A stretch of 64,000 bases of DNA. Origin: Deltaproteobacteria bacterium. Lineage in GTDB: Bacteria; Acidobacteriota; Thermoanaerobaculia; Multivoradales; JAHZIX01. The position numbers and the translations under genes are program-made. The notes under the pieces were generated by a model that was not told the DNA's origin, did not search any database, and saw nothing but the letters and a program-made list of their open reading frames with translations. Location of the stretch: assembly GCA_022601195.1 (NCBI GenBank), contig JAHZIX010000005.1, positions 62,001 to 126,000 on the forward strand, written 5' to 3'. Shown one piece after another: positions 34,054 to 43,334 of this stretch. Position 1 is the stretch's first letter. Every line of letters begins with the position of its first letter.

Positions 34054-35370
34054 ATGCTGGAAACACTCTTCTCCATCCGAGCTCAGGGCTCGACCCCGGC
34101 CCGAGAAACAATCGGTGGCCTGACCACATTTTTGACCATGGCCTACATCGTCGTGGTCAACCCGATCTTCCTCTCAGCGGCTGGTGTGCCTCTTGAAGGA
34201 GCGTTACTAGCCACCTGCCTTAGCGCCGCTTTTGGGACCTTGTTGATGGCCTTCATGGCCAACTATCCCATCGCATTGGCCCCGGGCATGGGACTCAACG
34301 CCTTTTTTGCCTACACCATTTGCCTCGGCGCCGGGATTCCTTGGCAAACCGCTCTCGGGCTGATCTTCTGGGCAGGAATTGCCTTTGTCCTCCTGACCAT
34401 AACCGGCGCTCGAGCCATGATCGTTCGAGCTGTGCCCCCTGTGTTGAGATTTGCCGGTGCGGTAGGAATTGGATTTTTCATTGCCTTCATTGGGCTCCAA
34501 CAGGGAGGTTTGGTGCAAGGGAATCCCCATACCTTGCTCTCCCTGGGAGACCTGCGCCAGGCCCCTATCATTCTGAGCCTGGTGGGTTTGGCGATCACCT
34601 TTGCCTTGCTGGCCAAAGGGGTGCGAACGGCCATCTTCTGGGGATTACTCTCGACCCTCGTGCTGGGCTTGGTCACGGGGTTGGTGGCTCGACCAGAGGC
34701 TCTATTCTCGGTACCCCAATTCGATCTCCCCGGCTTCGAGATCGACCTCCTTGGGGCCCTGCGCCTCGAATACCTTCCTCTCGTCCTGGTGATTCTCTTC
34801 TTCGATATCTTCGATACCCTCGGGACCCTACTGGGAATTGCCCACGAGGGAGACTTCTTGGAAGAGGGGGAGCTGCCTCGCCTAGACCGAGCGATGGCCG
34901 CCGATTCAGCCGGAACCGTGGTGGGAGCTCTGTTTGGCACATCTACGGTGACCTCCTATATCGAGAGTGGCGCGGGGGTCGGGGTGGGGGCCCGCACAGG
35001 CTTCGCGAACGTGGTCACTGGGAGCCTCTTTCTACTAGCGCCCTTCTTGGCACCGGTGATTGTGGTGGTGGGGCAGGGAGCCGAGGGAAGTGCCTTGACC
35101 CCGGTGACGGCGCCAGCTCTGATCGCCGTAGGCAGCCTAATGGTAGGGGCTGTCCGGGAGGTTGATTGGAGCGACTTCACAGAAGCCGCCCCTGCCTTCG
35201 TAACAGCTTTGACCATGCCTTTGAGCTTCAACATCTCTCATGGCTTGGCCGCGGGAATCGTGACTTTTGTTGTGGTCAAACTCTCCGCTGGACGGCGAAG
35301 GGAAGTCCACTGGCTCTTGATCGCTATCGCTGCTTTGATCCTATTGCGATATGCCCTGCTGCCGGTGTAG
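34054..35370 (+). CDS. NCS2-family purine permease (AzgA/PbuG-like)
   Basis: 438 residues, 12-14 hydrophobic segments, full family length. It has the hallmarks of the AzgA/PbuG branch: ETIGGLTTFLTMAYIVVVNP at the N-terminus, PGMGLNAFFAYTI, FFDIFDTLGTLLG and TSTVTSYIESGAGVG. These are proton-coupled importers of guanine, hypoxanthine or adenine. Start at ATG 34054 without a strong Shine-Dalgarno. The REPIN-like repeat begins 13 bp after its stop codon, and no conventional terminator is seen. Confidence 0.92.
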   Translation: MLETLFSIRAQGSTPARETIGGLTTFLTMAYIVVVNPIFLSAAGVPLEGALLATCLSAAFGTLLMAFMANYPIALAPGMGLNAFFAYTICLGAGIPWQTALGLIFWAGIAFVLLTITGARAMIVRAVPPVLRFAGAVGIGFFIAFIGLQQGGLVQGNPHTLLSLGDLRQAPIILSLVGLAITFALLAKGVRTAIFWGLLSTLVLGLVTGLVARPEALFSVPQFDLPGFEIDLLGALRLEYLPLVLVILFFDIFDTLGTLLGIAHEGDFLEEGELPRLDRAMAADSAGTVVGALFGTSTVTSYIESGAGVGVGARTGFANVVTGSLFLLAPFLAPVIVVVGQGAEGSALTPVTAPALIAVGSLMVGAVREVDWSDFTEAAPAFVTALTMPLSFNISHGLAAGIVTFVVVKLSAGRRREVHWLLIAIAALILLRYALLPV

Positions 35371-35382
35371 CCACTCGGGCTT

Positions 35383-35550
35383 GGTGTCAGGCATGAGCTT
35401 CATGCGTTGTTAAAGTACGGTGGCGAGCCACGCCTCCCGTCAAGTCAGTCTAGTCGCTCTAAATCATTGCGATATATGAACTTTGGATCTAGTTGTAAGT
35501 AGTCTGAAGGAAAGGAATTTAAGGAACGCATGAAGCGCATGCCTGACACC
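35383..35550. repeat. REPIN-like element: two inverted 26-bp repeats flanking 116 bp
   Basis: Arm 1 (35383-35408) and arm 2 (35525-35550) are inverted copies matching at 25 of 26 positions. Each arm contains its own small palindrome: GCATGA-GCT-TCATGC in arm 1, and a one-mismatch version in arm 2. Nested palindromes within a pair of inverted arms are typical of REP/REPIN elements mobilised in trans by a REP-associated tyrosine transposase (RAYT). No transposase gene lies nearby. Arm 2 runs across the start codon and first seven codons of truD. Confidence 0.8.
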
Positions 35551-36603
35551 CGGAAGGGTTTGTTGCCTTGGATTCGGCAGGTGCCGGAAGATTTCGTTGT
35601 GGAAGAGGTCGCCCTGCAGCAGCCGGCTGGGCGCGGGGAGCATTTGTATTTGTGGCTCGAAAAGCGGCAGCGAAACACTGCGGATGTGGCACAGGATCTA
35701 GCGGTCTTGGCCGGCTGTGCACCTCGAGATATTGGTTTTGCCGGGCGGAAGGACCGTATCGCGGTGACTCGCCAGTGGTTCTCGGTACCCTTAGTAGAGG
35801 CCTCGGAGGCATTGAGCTGGGATCTCGAAGGGGTCCAGGTTCTGCGAGCCGTTCGTGGAGAGAGTCGCCTGCAGCTAGGTGAGCTAGAGGCGAATCGTTT
35901 TGAGATTCGAGTTCGGGGAGTCGATACCTCGGAGCAGGCAAGGATTTCCCAGGTGGCCCAGCGGTTGGAGCAACGAGGGGTGGCTCATCGCTTTGGGGAA
36001 CAGCGATTTGGCAGCGGTGGACGAAATGTCGCCCGAGGAGCGGCTCTGCTACGAGGGGAGAGAGTCCACGGGGACTTGCGCCATCAGCGTTTTCTGGTCT
36101 CGGCGCTCCAGGCAGCCATCTTTAACGAGGTTCTGCGTCGCCGCCCATGGCCCTTCGACGCCCTAACGGTAGGAGATCTTGGCATCGTTCATCGCAGTGG
36201 CCGCCTATTCGTGGTCGAGGAGGAAGAGCAGGGGAGCGCGAGGTTAGTTGGTTTTCAAGTGAGCCCTACTGGGCCTCTCTGGGGTCCCAAGATGCGCTAC
36301 CCGACCGGCGAGGTAGCTGTCTTGGAGGAGGAGGTGCTGAAGGATTTCGGCCTTCCAGGGGCCCGAGAAGCCGTGTTGCCGAAGCGTCTCCGGTTGTTTG
36401 GGGAGCGCAGGCCGCTCCGGCTCCCCGTGAGCTCCATGAAGCTCCGATTCGAAGAGGAAAGCCTTCAGTTGACTTTCCAGCTGCCTCCCGGTGGCTACGC
36501 CACAGTGGTGCTGGAGGAGTTTTTCCCGGAGGGATTTGCCGAGGGAGAAGAACAGAAGCCGGCAGAGAGTCCTCTCCCCGCCGGCCCGGCTCCGGTTACC
36601 TAA
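35530..36603 (+). CDS. truD: tRNA pseudouridine(13) synthase TruD
   Basis: 357 residues. Converts U13 of certain tRNAs to pseudouridine. The catalytic Asp is D75 in GFAGRKDRIAVTRQWFSV, followed by LEANRFEIRVRG and HRFGEQRFGSGGRN; the TRUD insertion domain and a C-terminal PGGYATVVLEEF complete the family pattern. The open frame starts at ATG 35530, inside the right arm of a REPIN-like repeat, so residues 1-7 (MKRMPDT) are repeat-derived. An upstream AAGGA at 35521 could serve as Shine-Dalgarno and also borders the repeat. Its stop is only 5 bp from the stop of the convergent TonB receptor gene. Confidence 0.93.
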   Translation: MKRMPDTRKGLLPWIRQVPEDFVVEEVALQQPAGRGEHLYLWLEKRQRNTADVAQDLAVLAGCAPRDIGFAGRKDRIAVTRQWFSVPLVEASEALSWDLEGVQVLRAVRGESRLQLGELEANRFEIRVRGVDTSEQARISQVAQRLEQRGVAHRFGEQRFGSGGRNVARGAALLRGERVHGDLRHQRFLVSALQAAIFNEVLRRRPWPFDALTVGDLGIVHRSGRLFVVEEEEQGSARLVGFQVSPTGPLWGPKMRYPTGEVAVLEEEVLKDFGLPGAREAVLPKRLRLFGERRPLRLPVSSMKLRFEEESLQLTFQLPPGGYATVVLEEFFPEGFAEGEEQKPAESPLPAGPAPVT

Positions 36604-36608
36604 GCGCT

Positions 36609-39587
36609 CTAGAACAACAGCCGAACACCCAATTGCACCTGGCGAGGATCGCCCAAACCGCTGGTGACCGTGCCATCAAAGTTGAAGATGAGGTTGGTCA
36701 CCCCTGGGGTTCGGAAGTTGGGTTCGTTGGTCAGGTTGAAGATGTCGATGACCCCTTCCAGGTCGATCTTACCGAGCTTGAAAAGACGAGCGATGCGAAG
36801 GTCGAAGGACGAGAATTTGTTGTCCTTGCGGCCCAGGTTGCGGCGAGTGACGGAGCCGTCAGCGTTGATTCGGTCCTGGGGCGTCTGGGCCACAGCGCCA
36901 GTCTCGGTGATGGACAGGGGCTGAGCCGACCGGTAGGAGTAGCGCAGGTTGACGTCTAGGTCCCAGGGGGCTCGCCAGAGCATCCAAGCGTTGACTCGGT
37001 TGCGCTGGTCTCGATCAGAAAGGCCCCACTCCGCGTCTAAGTCGGTGATGCGAGCGTAGCGAAACGAGAAGGGATCTCGCTCGTTGTCGTCGTTGGATTT
37101 GTCTTTCGAGTAAGTATAGAAGCCGTTGAGCTCGAGGATATTGCCGAATTTCTTGGTCAGCCCCAGGGTGTAGCCGCGATAGAGGCTCTCGGCGGTGGAC
37201 TCGACCACGGTCAGGGTATTGACTCCGTTACTCCCGTCGGCTCCCAGGCCGGTGAGCCAGGGAGAACCGAGAAGGGGATCGTTGGCATTGATAAACCGGG
37301 TGAGGTGTTCGGTCTTGGCATAGTTGTACTTGAGCAAGACGGAGAAGTCCTGGACCAGCTCCCGCTCATAGGCTAGGGCCACTGCCAAAGTACGGGGGTT
37401 CTGGAAGTCCTTGTCGAAGACGAAGACATCCGGTTGAAAAGGCGATCCAACGGAGCTTTGAGGGATCAGCTCCCCGTAGGCGGGGGGTGGTCCCAGAAAG
37501 GGTGAGGCCGCGCTATTGCGGAATAGGGATTGCCCCCGGCTGCCGTTGGTGGAACGAGATGAGGCCAGGGAAAGACCAGGGATACGGGCATAGTAGAGGC
37601 CGGCACTGGCGCGGACCACGGATCTACCATCTTTGCCCGGGTCCCACGCGATGCCCAGTCGCGGTTGCCACATGCTGGTGTCCGAGGGGATTTCACCGTC
37701 GGAAGGAAACTCCTGGCCGTCGACGGTTTGGCCGATGAAGCCGGCATAGAACACTTCGCTGGCCGGCGTGATGGGATCGGGTTGAATCTGCGCTTCCCAC
37801 CGCAGGCCGTAAGTCACGGTCAAGTTGGATAGGGGCTGCCAAGTATCTTGGAAGAAGACCGCCGGCTCTTCCTGGACGATGGTCTGAGTCCCCGATTCCT
37901 CGACACTCAGGTTGCCAACTCCCGCTTGTTGCAAGTAAAGCAAGACGGGACCGGTAATATCGGTGCCTACCGGGCAAGCTCCGCTCTGGGAGGAGCTACC
38001 GTCGGAACATTCGACATAGTTGGGGTTGTCCAAGTAGTTGAGAAAGCCGTCGGTGGATCCAAAGATGAAGCGCCCGTTGGCGAAGCCGATGAAGGTCTGG
38101 AAGGCTTCTGTTCGGTTGTACTCGACTCCCGCCTTGATGGTGTGGGTTCCCTTGAGGAAATTGACGTTGTTGTTGAGTTGGTATCGAGTGTCGTCGTATT
38201 CCACGGGAATGAAGAAGGGCATGCCGAAGCGGTATCCCTGGCCGAAATCGAAGGCGGTATCCGGCAACGGGCGACCGGTGTTCGGGTTGATGGGACCGCC
38301 ATAGGGCCTCGGACGATCCTCCAGAGCCCATTGAAACCGCAGCTCATTGAGGAAACCGCTGGAAATATTTGAGATCAAGGAGCCGCTGATGGCACTCGAC
38401 TCGACTTGTTCCACCGCGTTGGCGCTCCGCCCCCAGGAGTCCACGTCGAAGGTACCGTTTTGCTGTTCGATGTCGAAGTAGTTGAATCGGAGAGTGAAGA
38501 GGTTGCTAGCCGAGGCGGTCCAGTCGAATTTGGCTAGGGCGACCAAGGCGTCGTCGCTGCGAGAAATGGGGCCATTTTCGTTGGGGCTGCCAAGGCCAGC
38601 GAAGGCATCTACGACCCGTTGTTCGATACGGCTGGGATCGTTTTGCTTGGTGCTATCCCCGTCTTGGAGGTCCGCGGCGACGAAGAAGAAGATCTTGTCG
38701 TTCTTCACAGGGCCGCCAAGAGTGAAACCGATCTGCTGTTGGTCGGAGTCGAATTTTGGTTCGTCGGTCCCGTCCTGGCGCTCGGCCTCGGTCGATAGGG
38801 AATCGTTCTTGAAGAAGAAATGAGCGGTTCCAGCCAAGTCGTTGGTGCCGGATTTGGTCACCACATTGACGAAGCCAGAGGAGGAGCGGCCGAATTCCGC
38901 CGGAGCGCCATCAGCGACGACGACGAATTCCTGGACGGCGTCCAGGTTGAAAGTAAAGGCGGGTCGCTGGCCGCCCCGCTGCTCGCCAAAGAAAGGATTG
39001 TTGAAATCCGCTCCGTCGACGGAGACATTGTTCTGAATACCCCGTTGTCCATTCACGGAGATTTCATCTCCATCGGGCCCTTGGACGATGCCGACGCCAG
39101 GAGTGAGGTTCATGAACTCCAAGAAGTTCCGCCCGTTGTTGGGCAGCCCTTCGATCTCCCCTTGGCCGATCTGCACGGAATTCTCTACCCGGCTCGTCTC
39201 GATCAAGGGGCTGTCTGCCGTGACCACGATCTGTTCTTCCACCGCGGAGATCTGCAAAGTGAGCTTCAAGGAGATGGTTCGGCCCACTCCCAGGTCGAGG
39301 CCCTCTCGAACCAGAGTAGAGAAGCCATCGAGCTCGGCGGTGACCCGGTAGGGCCCAAGGGGAAGAAGAATGGTTCGAAAGCGACCACGGCTGTCGGTGA
39401 TCAGGTCCTGCTCAAAATTGGTGGCGGTATTGGTGAGGGAGATCGAAACCCCGGGGAGTACCGCTCCGGATTCGTCCTCCACGACCCCTTCGATGGCACC
39501 GGTGGTGGCCTGGCTCTGAGCCCAGGCGGAACCAGCGAAGAGTAAGGATAGGGTGGCAACGACGAGGGCCGCTGAGCGCTGCAGCAT
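36609..39587 (-). CDS. Oar-like TonB-dependent outer-membrane receptor
   Basis: 992 residues from ATG 39587 (strong AGGGAGGA Shine-Dalgarno). Signal peptide MLQRSAALVVATLSLLFAGSAWAQ is followed by a carboxypeptidase-regulatory-like beta-sandwich (TGAIEGVVEDESGAVLPGVSISL, about 25-110), a plug domain (VENSVQIGQGEIEGLPNNGRN, about 120-240), then a beta-barrel ending in VQLGVRLLF with the terminal Phe expected for outer-membrane insertion. This Oar/SusC-like architecture is greatly expanded in Acidobacteriota. Substrate unknown, perhaps peptide or carbohydrate breakdown products. It lies 124 bp downstream of the ADOP permease on the same strand. Confidence 0.92.
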   Translation of the reverse strand: MLQRSAALVVATLSLLFAGSAWAQSQATTGAIEGVVEDESGAVLPGVSISLTNTATNFEQDLITDSRGRFRTILLPLGPYRVTAELDGFSTLVREGLDLGVGRTISLKLTLQISAVEEQIVVTADSPLIETSRVENSVQIGQGEIEGLPNNGRNFLEFMNLTPGVGIVQGPDGDEISVNGQRGIQNNVSVDGADFNNPFFGEQRGGQRPAFTFNLDAVQEFVVVADGAPAEFGRSSSGFVNVVTKSGTNDLAGTAHFFFKNDSLSTEAERQDGTDEPKFDSDQQQIGFTLGGPVKNDKIFFFVAADLQDGDSTKQNDPSRIEQRVVDAFAGLGSPNENGPISRSDDALVALAKFDWTASASNLFTLRFNYFDIEQQNGTFDVDSWGRSANAVEQVESSAISGSLISNISSGFLNELRFQWALEDRPRPYGGPINPNTGRPLPDTAFDFGQGYRFGMPFFIPVEYDDTRYQLNNNVNFLKGTHTIKAGVEYNRTEAFQTFIGFANGRFIFGSTDGFLNYLDNPNYVECSDGSSSQSGACPVGTDITGPVLLYLQQAGVGNLSVEESGTQTIVQEEPAVFFQDTWQPLSNLTVTYGLRWEAQIQPDPITPASEVFYAGFIGQTVDGQEFPSDGEIPSDTSMWQPRLGIAWDPGKDGRSVVRASAGLYYARIPGLSLASSRSTNGSRGQSLFRNSAASPFLGPPPAYGELIPQSSVGSPFQPDVFVFDKDFQNPRTLAVALAYERELVQDFSVLLKYNYAKTEHLTRFINANDPLLGSPWLTGLGADGSNGVNTLTVVESTAESLYRGYTLGLTKKFGNILELNGFYTYSKDKSNDDNERDPFSFRYARITDLDAEWGLSDRDQRNRVNAWMLWRAPWDLDVNLRYSYRSAQPLSITETGAVAQTPQDRINADGSVTRRNLGRKDNKFSSFDLRIARLFKLGKIDLEGVIDIFNLTNEPNFRTPGVTNLIFNFDGTVTSGLGDPRQVQLGVRLLF

Positions 39588-39711
39588 GGAGATCCTCCCT
39601 AAGAGGTTATTTATTTGACGAAATTTCACTCGACTTCCAAGTGCCATCAATTGTAGAGGGCAGAGAAGGACGGGTCCAGGGGCGAGACACTCCCCGCTGC
39701 CCCGGGAAATC

Positions 39712-42147
39712 CTAGTCGCTCCGTAGGGCTTCCGTAGGGGCCGTGCTGGCGGCTCGTCGGGCAGGCATCCAACAGGCCACGAAGGCGACGGCCAGCAGCA
39801 GCAAGGGTGCCGCAGAGAAGGCGATGGGGTCGAGGGGAGGCACCTCGAAGAGAAGGCTTTGCAGCCAACGGCTGGTGAGGGCTGCGATGGAGATGCCGAC
39901 CACCAACCCTAGGCTGGTCACGGCCAATCCTTGGCGGATGATCAAGCTGACCAGGGACCCACGACTGGCACCCAAGGCGGAGCGGATCCCCATCTCTCGA
40001 ACCCGTTGAGAGACACTGTGAGAAAGGACGCCGTAGAGACCGGTGGCTGCCATCACCAGAGCGAGCAGAGCGAAGGCCGCAATGGTTACAGCGGCAAATC
40101 GAGGTTGGCCCAGAGAATCCGAGACATGGCTGTTCAGGGTCGCTGCATCGACCACCGCCAAGGGATCTGCACGGGTCAGTTGGGCTCGGAGAGCGGGCAG
40201 TACTGCCATGGGGTCGCCAGAGGTGCGCAGCAGGAGGTGAAAGTCGGAGCTCAGGCTATGGCCTAGGACCGGTAAGTGGTAGATGGCGCTTTGCGGTTGC
40301 CCATCTAGGCCACCCTTCAAGACGTTGCTGACCACTCCGAGGATCACAGTATCTTCCGGAGCCGTGCTGCTCATATTTGGGAGTCGCCGACCGACCACCG
40401 GGCGCCCATCGGAGAGATATTGGCGGACGAATTCCTCGTTGACGATCATGCCGCGAGTACCGGAAGCGATGTCGCTAGGCTCGAAAGATCTTCCTTCCCG
40501 GAGGCGAAGCTTCAAGGCCTGGGCATAGCCGGGTGTCACCACATAGCTCAAGGCACGAACCTCGATGGGTTCCCCTTGCTCCGTGTCCAGAGAGAATTGC
40601 TGGATGGCGGTGCTGTTGCTGAAGGGAGCCATATTCGCCGCACCGGCTGCCTCGACTCCCGAGGTATTGCGCAAGCTCGAGAGTAGGTCGTTGACCAGGG
40701 CCGCGGTGACTTCCGGAGGCCGTTCTTGGGACAGGGACACCTGGGCTAGCAGCACCTGATTCGGATCGTAACCGGTATCGACGCTGGTCAGGCGGGCGAA
40801 GCTGTGTAGCAGCAGTCCTGAGGCAACGAGCAGCACTACCGCCAAGGCTGCCTCGGTGGCGAGGAGTCCGCGACCGAGGAGGGAGCGCCGCCCTGAGCCA
40901 TTGCCCGTCGTGCCGCTTCCCAGGGCTGGCAGCACATCCGTTCTGGCAGCCCGCCAAGCGGGAAGAGAGGCGGAGAGGATGCCGGCGACCACGGTGGCCA
41001 ATAGGGAAAAGGCGACGGCTCGGCTATCCAGGTGGATGTCCTCGAGGCGTGGAAAATCTGCTGGAGCTACGGCTGGAAGAATGCGCAGCAAGCCCGCTCC
41101 AAGGGCGAGACCTAGGCCCCCTCCCAGAACGGATAGCACGAGCCCTTCGGTCAGAGCCATGGAGAGTAGGCGACGCCGACTAGCTCCAAGGGCGGCCCGC
41201 AGAGCCCACTCCCGGCGCCGAGAGACACCTCGGGAAAGTAAGAGATTGGTGACATTGGCGCAGCAGATCAGCAGGATGAACCCGACGCCGACCAGCAGGA
41301 GCTGTACCGCCGGGCGAATCTGATCGGTCATTTCCAGACGCAAGTTGCGAACCTTTATTTCCGGTGGGCCTCCTTGACCGAAGATGGCGTTGGTGATGGC
41401 TGGACGCCCTTCCCGGCGGGCGTGGAGAGTTCCTTCGGCGGCGGCGGTCTGGGGAGAGACTCCCGGTCGAAGAAGGCCAATGGCCGGAAACACCCGAATC
41501 GACTGCTTCTCTGGATCCTCATTCGGTGGTGGAATGAAATAGGAAGTCCAGGCCTGGATGTTTCGATCTGGGAATTCGAGCTCCGGTGCCGCCACCCCCA
41601 CGATAAGGTGAGATTCTCCATCGAGAATGAGGGATTCTCCGACGGCGGATGGATCGCCACCGAATCGGCTCTGCCACAGACCATGGGATAGCACGGTGAC
41701 GGGGGGGCTGCCTTCTCGGGCATCTTCCGGAATGAGCAGCCGGCCGGCGACCGGGCGACTTCCTAGGATCCGGAACAAGGCTGGAGAAACGCTGGCACCG
41801 CGCAGCCGGACTCCCTTCTGGCCACTGGTTTCCAGATGGTTGTGAGTACTGTAGGCAGCGACTCCTTCGAGGGTGCTGGTTTGTTCTTGCCAAGGGTGCA
41901 GGGTGAAGCTGGAGAGGAGGGGAAAGCCGAGAGCGGAACTGGCTCCCGGGTGGACCTCCGAGAGTCGCACGAGTCGCTCCGCATCTGGGTAGGGAAGGGG
42001 CCGCAAGAGCACGCCGTAGGCCACCGAAAAGAGAGCTGTGTTGGCGCCAATGCCCAGGGCGAGGGAAATCAGGGCCGCCAGGGTGAGGCCCTTGCGTTGG
42101 GCCAGGGAACGGACGGCTTGGCGAAGGTCATGTCGGAGATGTTGCAC
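39712..42147 (-). CDS. ADOP-type (MacB/FtsX) ABC transporter permease
   Basis: 811 residues from a GTG at 42147, which is preceded by AGGAGG; the open frame extends upstream to 42264 without support. Eight TM helices in two FtsX-like halves, each preceded by a MacB-type periplasmic domain. Recognisable are LTLAALISLALGIGANTALFS after an N-terminal HLRHDLRQAVRSL stretch, NVTNLLLSRGVSRRREWALRAALGASRRRLL and VREMGIRSALGASRGSLVSLI. This is the acidobacterial duplicated orphan permease (ADOP) family. No ATP-binding subunit is adjacent. Substrate unknown. Divergent from gluQ. Confidence 0.9.
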   Translation of the reverse strand: MQHLRHDLRQAVRSLAQRKGLTLAALISLALGIGANTALFSVAYGVLLRPLPYPDAERLVRLSEVHPGASSALGFPLLSSFTLHPWQEQTSTLEGVAAYSTHNHLETSGQKGVRLRGASVSPALFRILGSRPVAGRLLIPEDAREGSPPVTVLSHGLWQSRFGGDPSAVGESLILDGESHLIVGVAAPELEFPDRNIQAWTSYFIPPPNEDPEKQSIRVFPAIGLLRPGVSPQTAAAEGTLHARREGRPAITNAIFGQGGPPEIKVRNLRLEMTDQIRPAVQLLLVGVGFILLICCANVTNLLLSRGVSRRREWALRAALGASRRRLLSMALTEGLVLSVLGGGLGLALGAGLLRILPAVAPADFPRLEDIHLDSRAVAFSLLATVVAGILSASLPAWRAARTDVLPALGSGTTGNGSGRRSLLGRGLLATEAALAVVLLVASGLLLHSFARLTSVDTGYDPNQVLLAQVSLSQERPPEVTAALVNDLLSSLRNTSGVEAAGAANMAPFSNSTAIQQFSLDTEQGEPIEVRALSYVVTPGYAQALKLRLREGRSFEPSDIASGTRGMIVNEEFVRQYLSDGRPVVGRRLPNMSSTAPEDTVILGVVSNVLKGGLDGQPQSAIYHLPVLGHSLSSDFHLLLRTSGDPMAVLPALRAQLTRADPLAVVDAATLNSHVSDSLGQPRFAAVTIAAFALLALVMAATGLYGVLSHSVSQRVREMGIRSALGASRGSLVSLIIRQGLAVTSLGLVVGISIAALTSRWLQSLLFEVPPLDPIAFSAAPLLLLAVAFVACWMPARRAASTAPTEALRSD

Positions 42148-42263
42148 GGGTTTTCCTCCTCGTTTCCGAGCTCTTGATTCCCTGATTCTATCAAGGCGAG
42201 GAGCGGGTCGCCTGGTCTGTGGACTCGGTCCTCTGTCGGTTCTCGTGCTAGCGTGCAACGGCA

Positions 42264-43298
42264 ATGAAAAAGAACTTTGATTTGCCGCGAGGGCGTTACG
42301 CTCCGACCCCTTCCGGTCATCTCCACATCGGCAATGCTCGTACGGCCTTGGTGGCCTGGCTTTCCGTGCGGGCTGCCGGCGGTAGCTTCGTCATGAGAGT
42401 CGAGGATCTCGATGGTCCCCGAACCCTACCTGGGTTAGCCGAGGCGGTTCTGGAGGATCTAGCCTGGATGGGGCTCGACTGGGACGAGGGCCCGGACCTA
42501 GGGGGGGCTTTCGCGCCCTACACTCAATCCCAACGCTTCTCCCACTACCAAGAGGCCCTAGCCAAACTGGCGGCCGCCGGTTATCTCTTCCCCTGCAGCC
42601 TTTCCCGCAAAGATCTGCGCCAGCTGGCAACAGCGCCCCACGGGCCTGGCATTTTTGGAGGGCCCAAGCCTCCTAGCGCCGTGCCTCCGTATCCAAAATT
42701 CCTGCGACCGGAGCATGCCGCTCCCGGCCAGCTGGCAGCCGATTGGTTCGAGACATTCCTGCTCGGTGACGGTTCGGCTCAGGCGATTCGCTTTCGGGTC
42801 CACGATCGCCTCGTGAGCTACTCGGACCTGCTCCAGGGAGAGCTTCAGGAACAGGTGGATGAGGCGGTGGGAGATTTTGTCCTCAAACGAAAAGACGGAG
42901 TCTGGGCCTACCAGCTAGCGGTGGTGGTAGATGACATCGCCATGGGCATCAACGAGGTGGTTCGGGGCGTCGATCTCATCGACTCCACTGCCCGACAGAT
43001 TCAACTCATCGAAGCCCTGGGAGGGGACCGCCCCACCTACGGTCACGTTCCCATGGTGCTCAATGAGGACGGTGACAAATTGTCCAAACGAAACGATGCC
43101 CTGACCATCGGGTCTCTCCGCGAGATCGGCATCGATCCCCGTGCCTTGATCGGTGCCCTGGCCCACTCCCTGGGCCTTCGGGACACTTCGGCACCTTGTG
43201 CAGCTGGCGAATTGGTGACTGATTTCTCCTGGCAGCGGTTGCATCGCGAGGATTGGCGGATGCCAGACAGCTTTGCTCAGGACTTGGCAGGCCTCTAG
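42264..43298 (+). CDS. gluQ: Glutamyl-Q tRNA(Asp) synthetase (GluRS-like, no anticodon domain)
   Basis: 344 residues, close to GluQRS and too short for a full GluRS. Class I motifs: HLHIGN in RYAPTPSGHLHIGNAR (the HIGH equivalent, 19-24) and KLSKR (272-276, the KMSKS equivalent). It catalyses glutamylation of queuosine in tRNA(Asp). The usual zinc-binding Cys set (CxC followed by Tyr and Cys) is largely missing: only C98 is seen in FPCSLSRKDL, and the expected PGTCR reads PKFLR. Many bacterial members lack zinc, so activity is still plausible. ATG 42264 lies 116 bp from the ADOP permease start, divergent. Convergent with the RND pump gene across 36 bp. Confidence 0.88.
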   Translation: MKKNFDLPRGRYAPTPSGHLHIGNARTALVAWLSVRAAGGSFVMRVEDLDGPRTLPGLAEAVLEDLAWMGLDWDEGPDLGGAFAPYTQSQRFSHYQEALAKLAAAGYLFPCSLSRKDLRQLATAPHGPGIFGGPKPPSAVPPYPKFLRPEHAAPGQLAADWFETFLLGDGSAQAIRFRVHDRLVSYSDLLQGELQEQVDEAVGDFVLKRKDGVWAYQLAVVVDDIAMGINEVVRGVDLIDSTARQIQLIEALGGDRPTYGHVPMVLNEDGDKLSKRNDALTIGSLREIGIDPRALIGALAHSLGLRDTSAPCAAGELVTDFSWQRLHREDWRMPDSFAQDLAGL

Positions 43299-43334
43299 AA
43301 GCTCCTCTGTTCCCGGGCACGCCCTTCCTCGGGT

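Noticed and set aside
36147..36959. 270-codon open frame across the truD/TonB receptor junction
   Set aside because: Overlaps the 3' ends of two clear genes in other frames; composition is that of a shadow.
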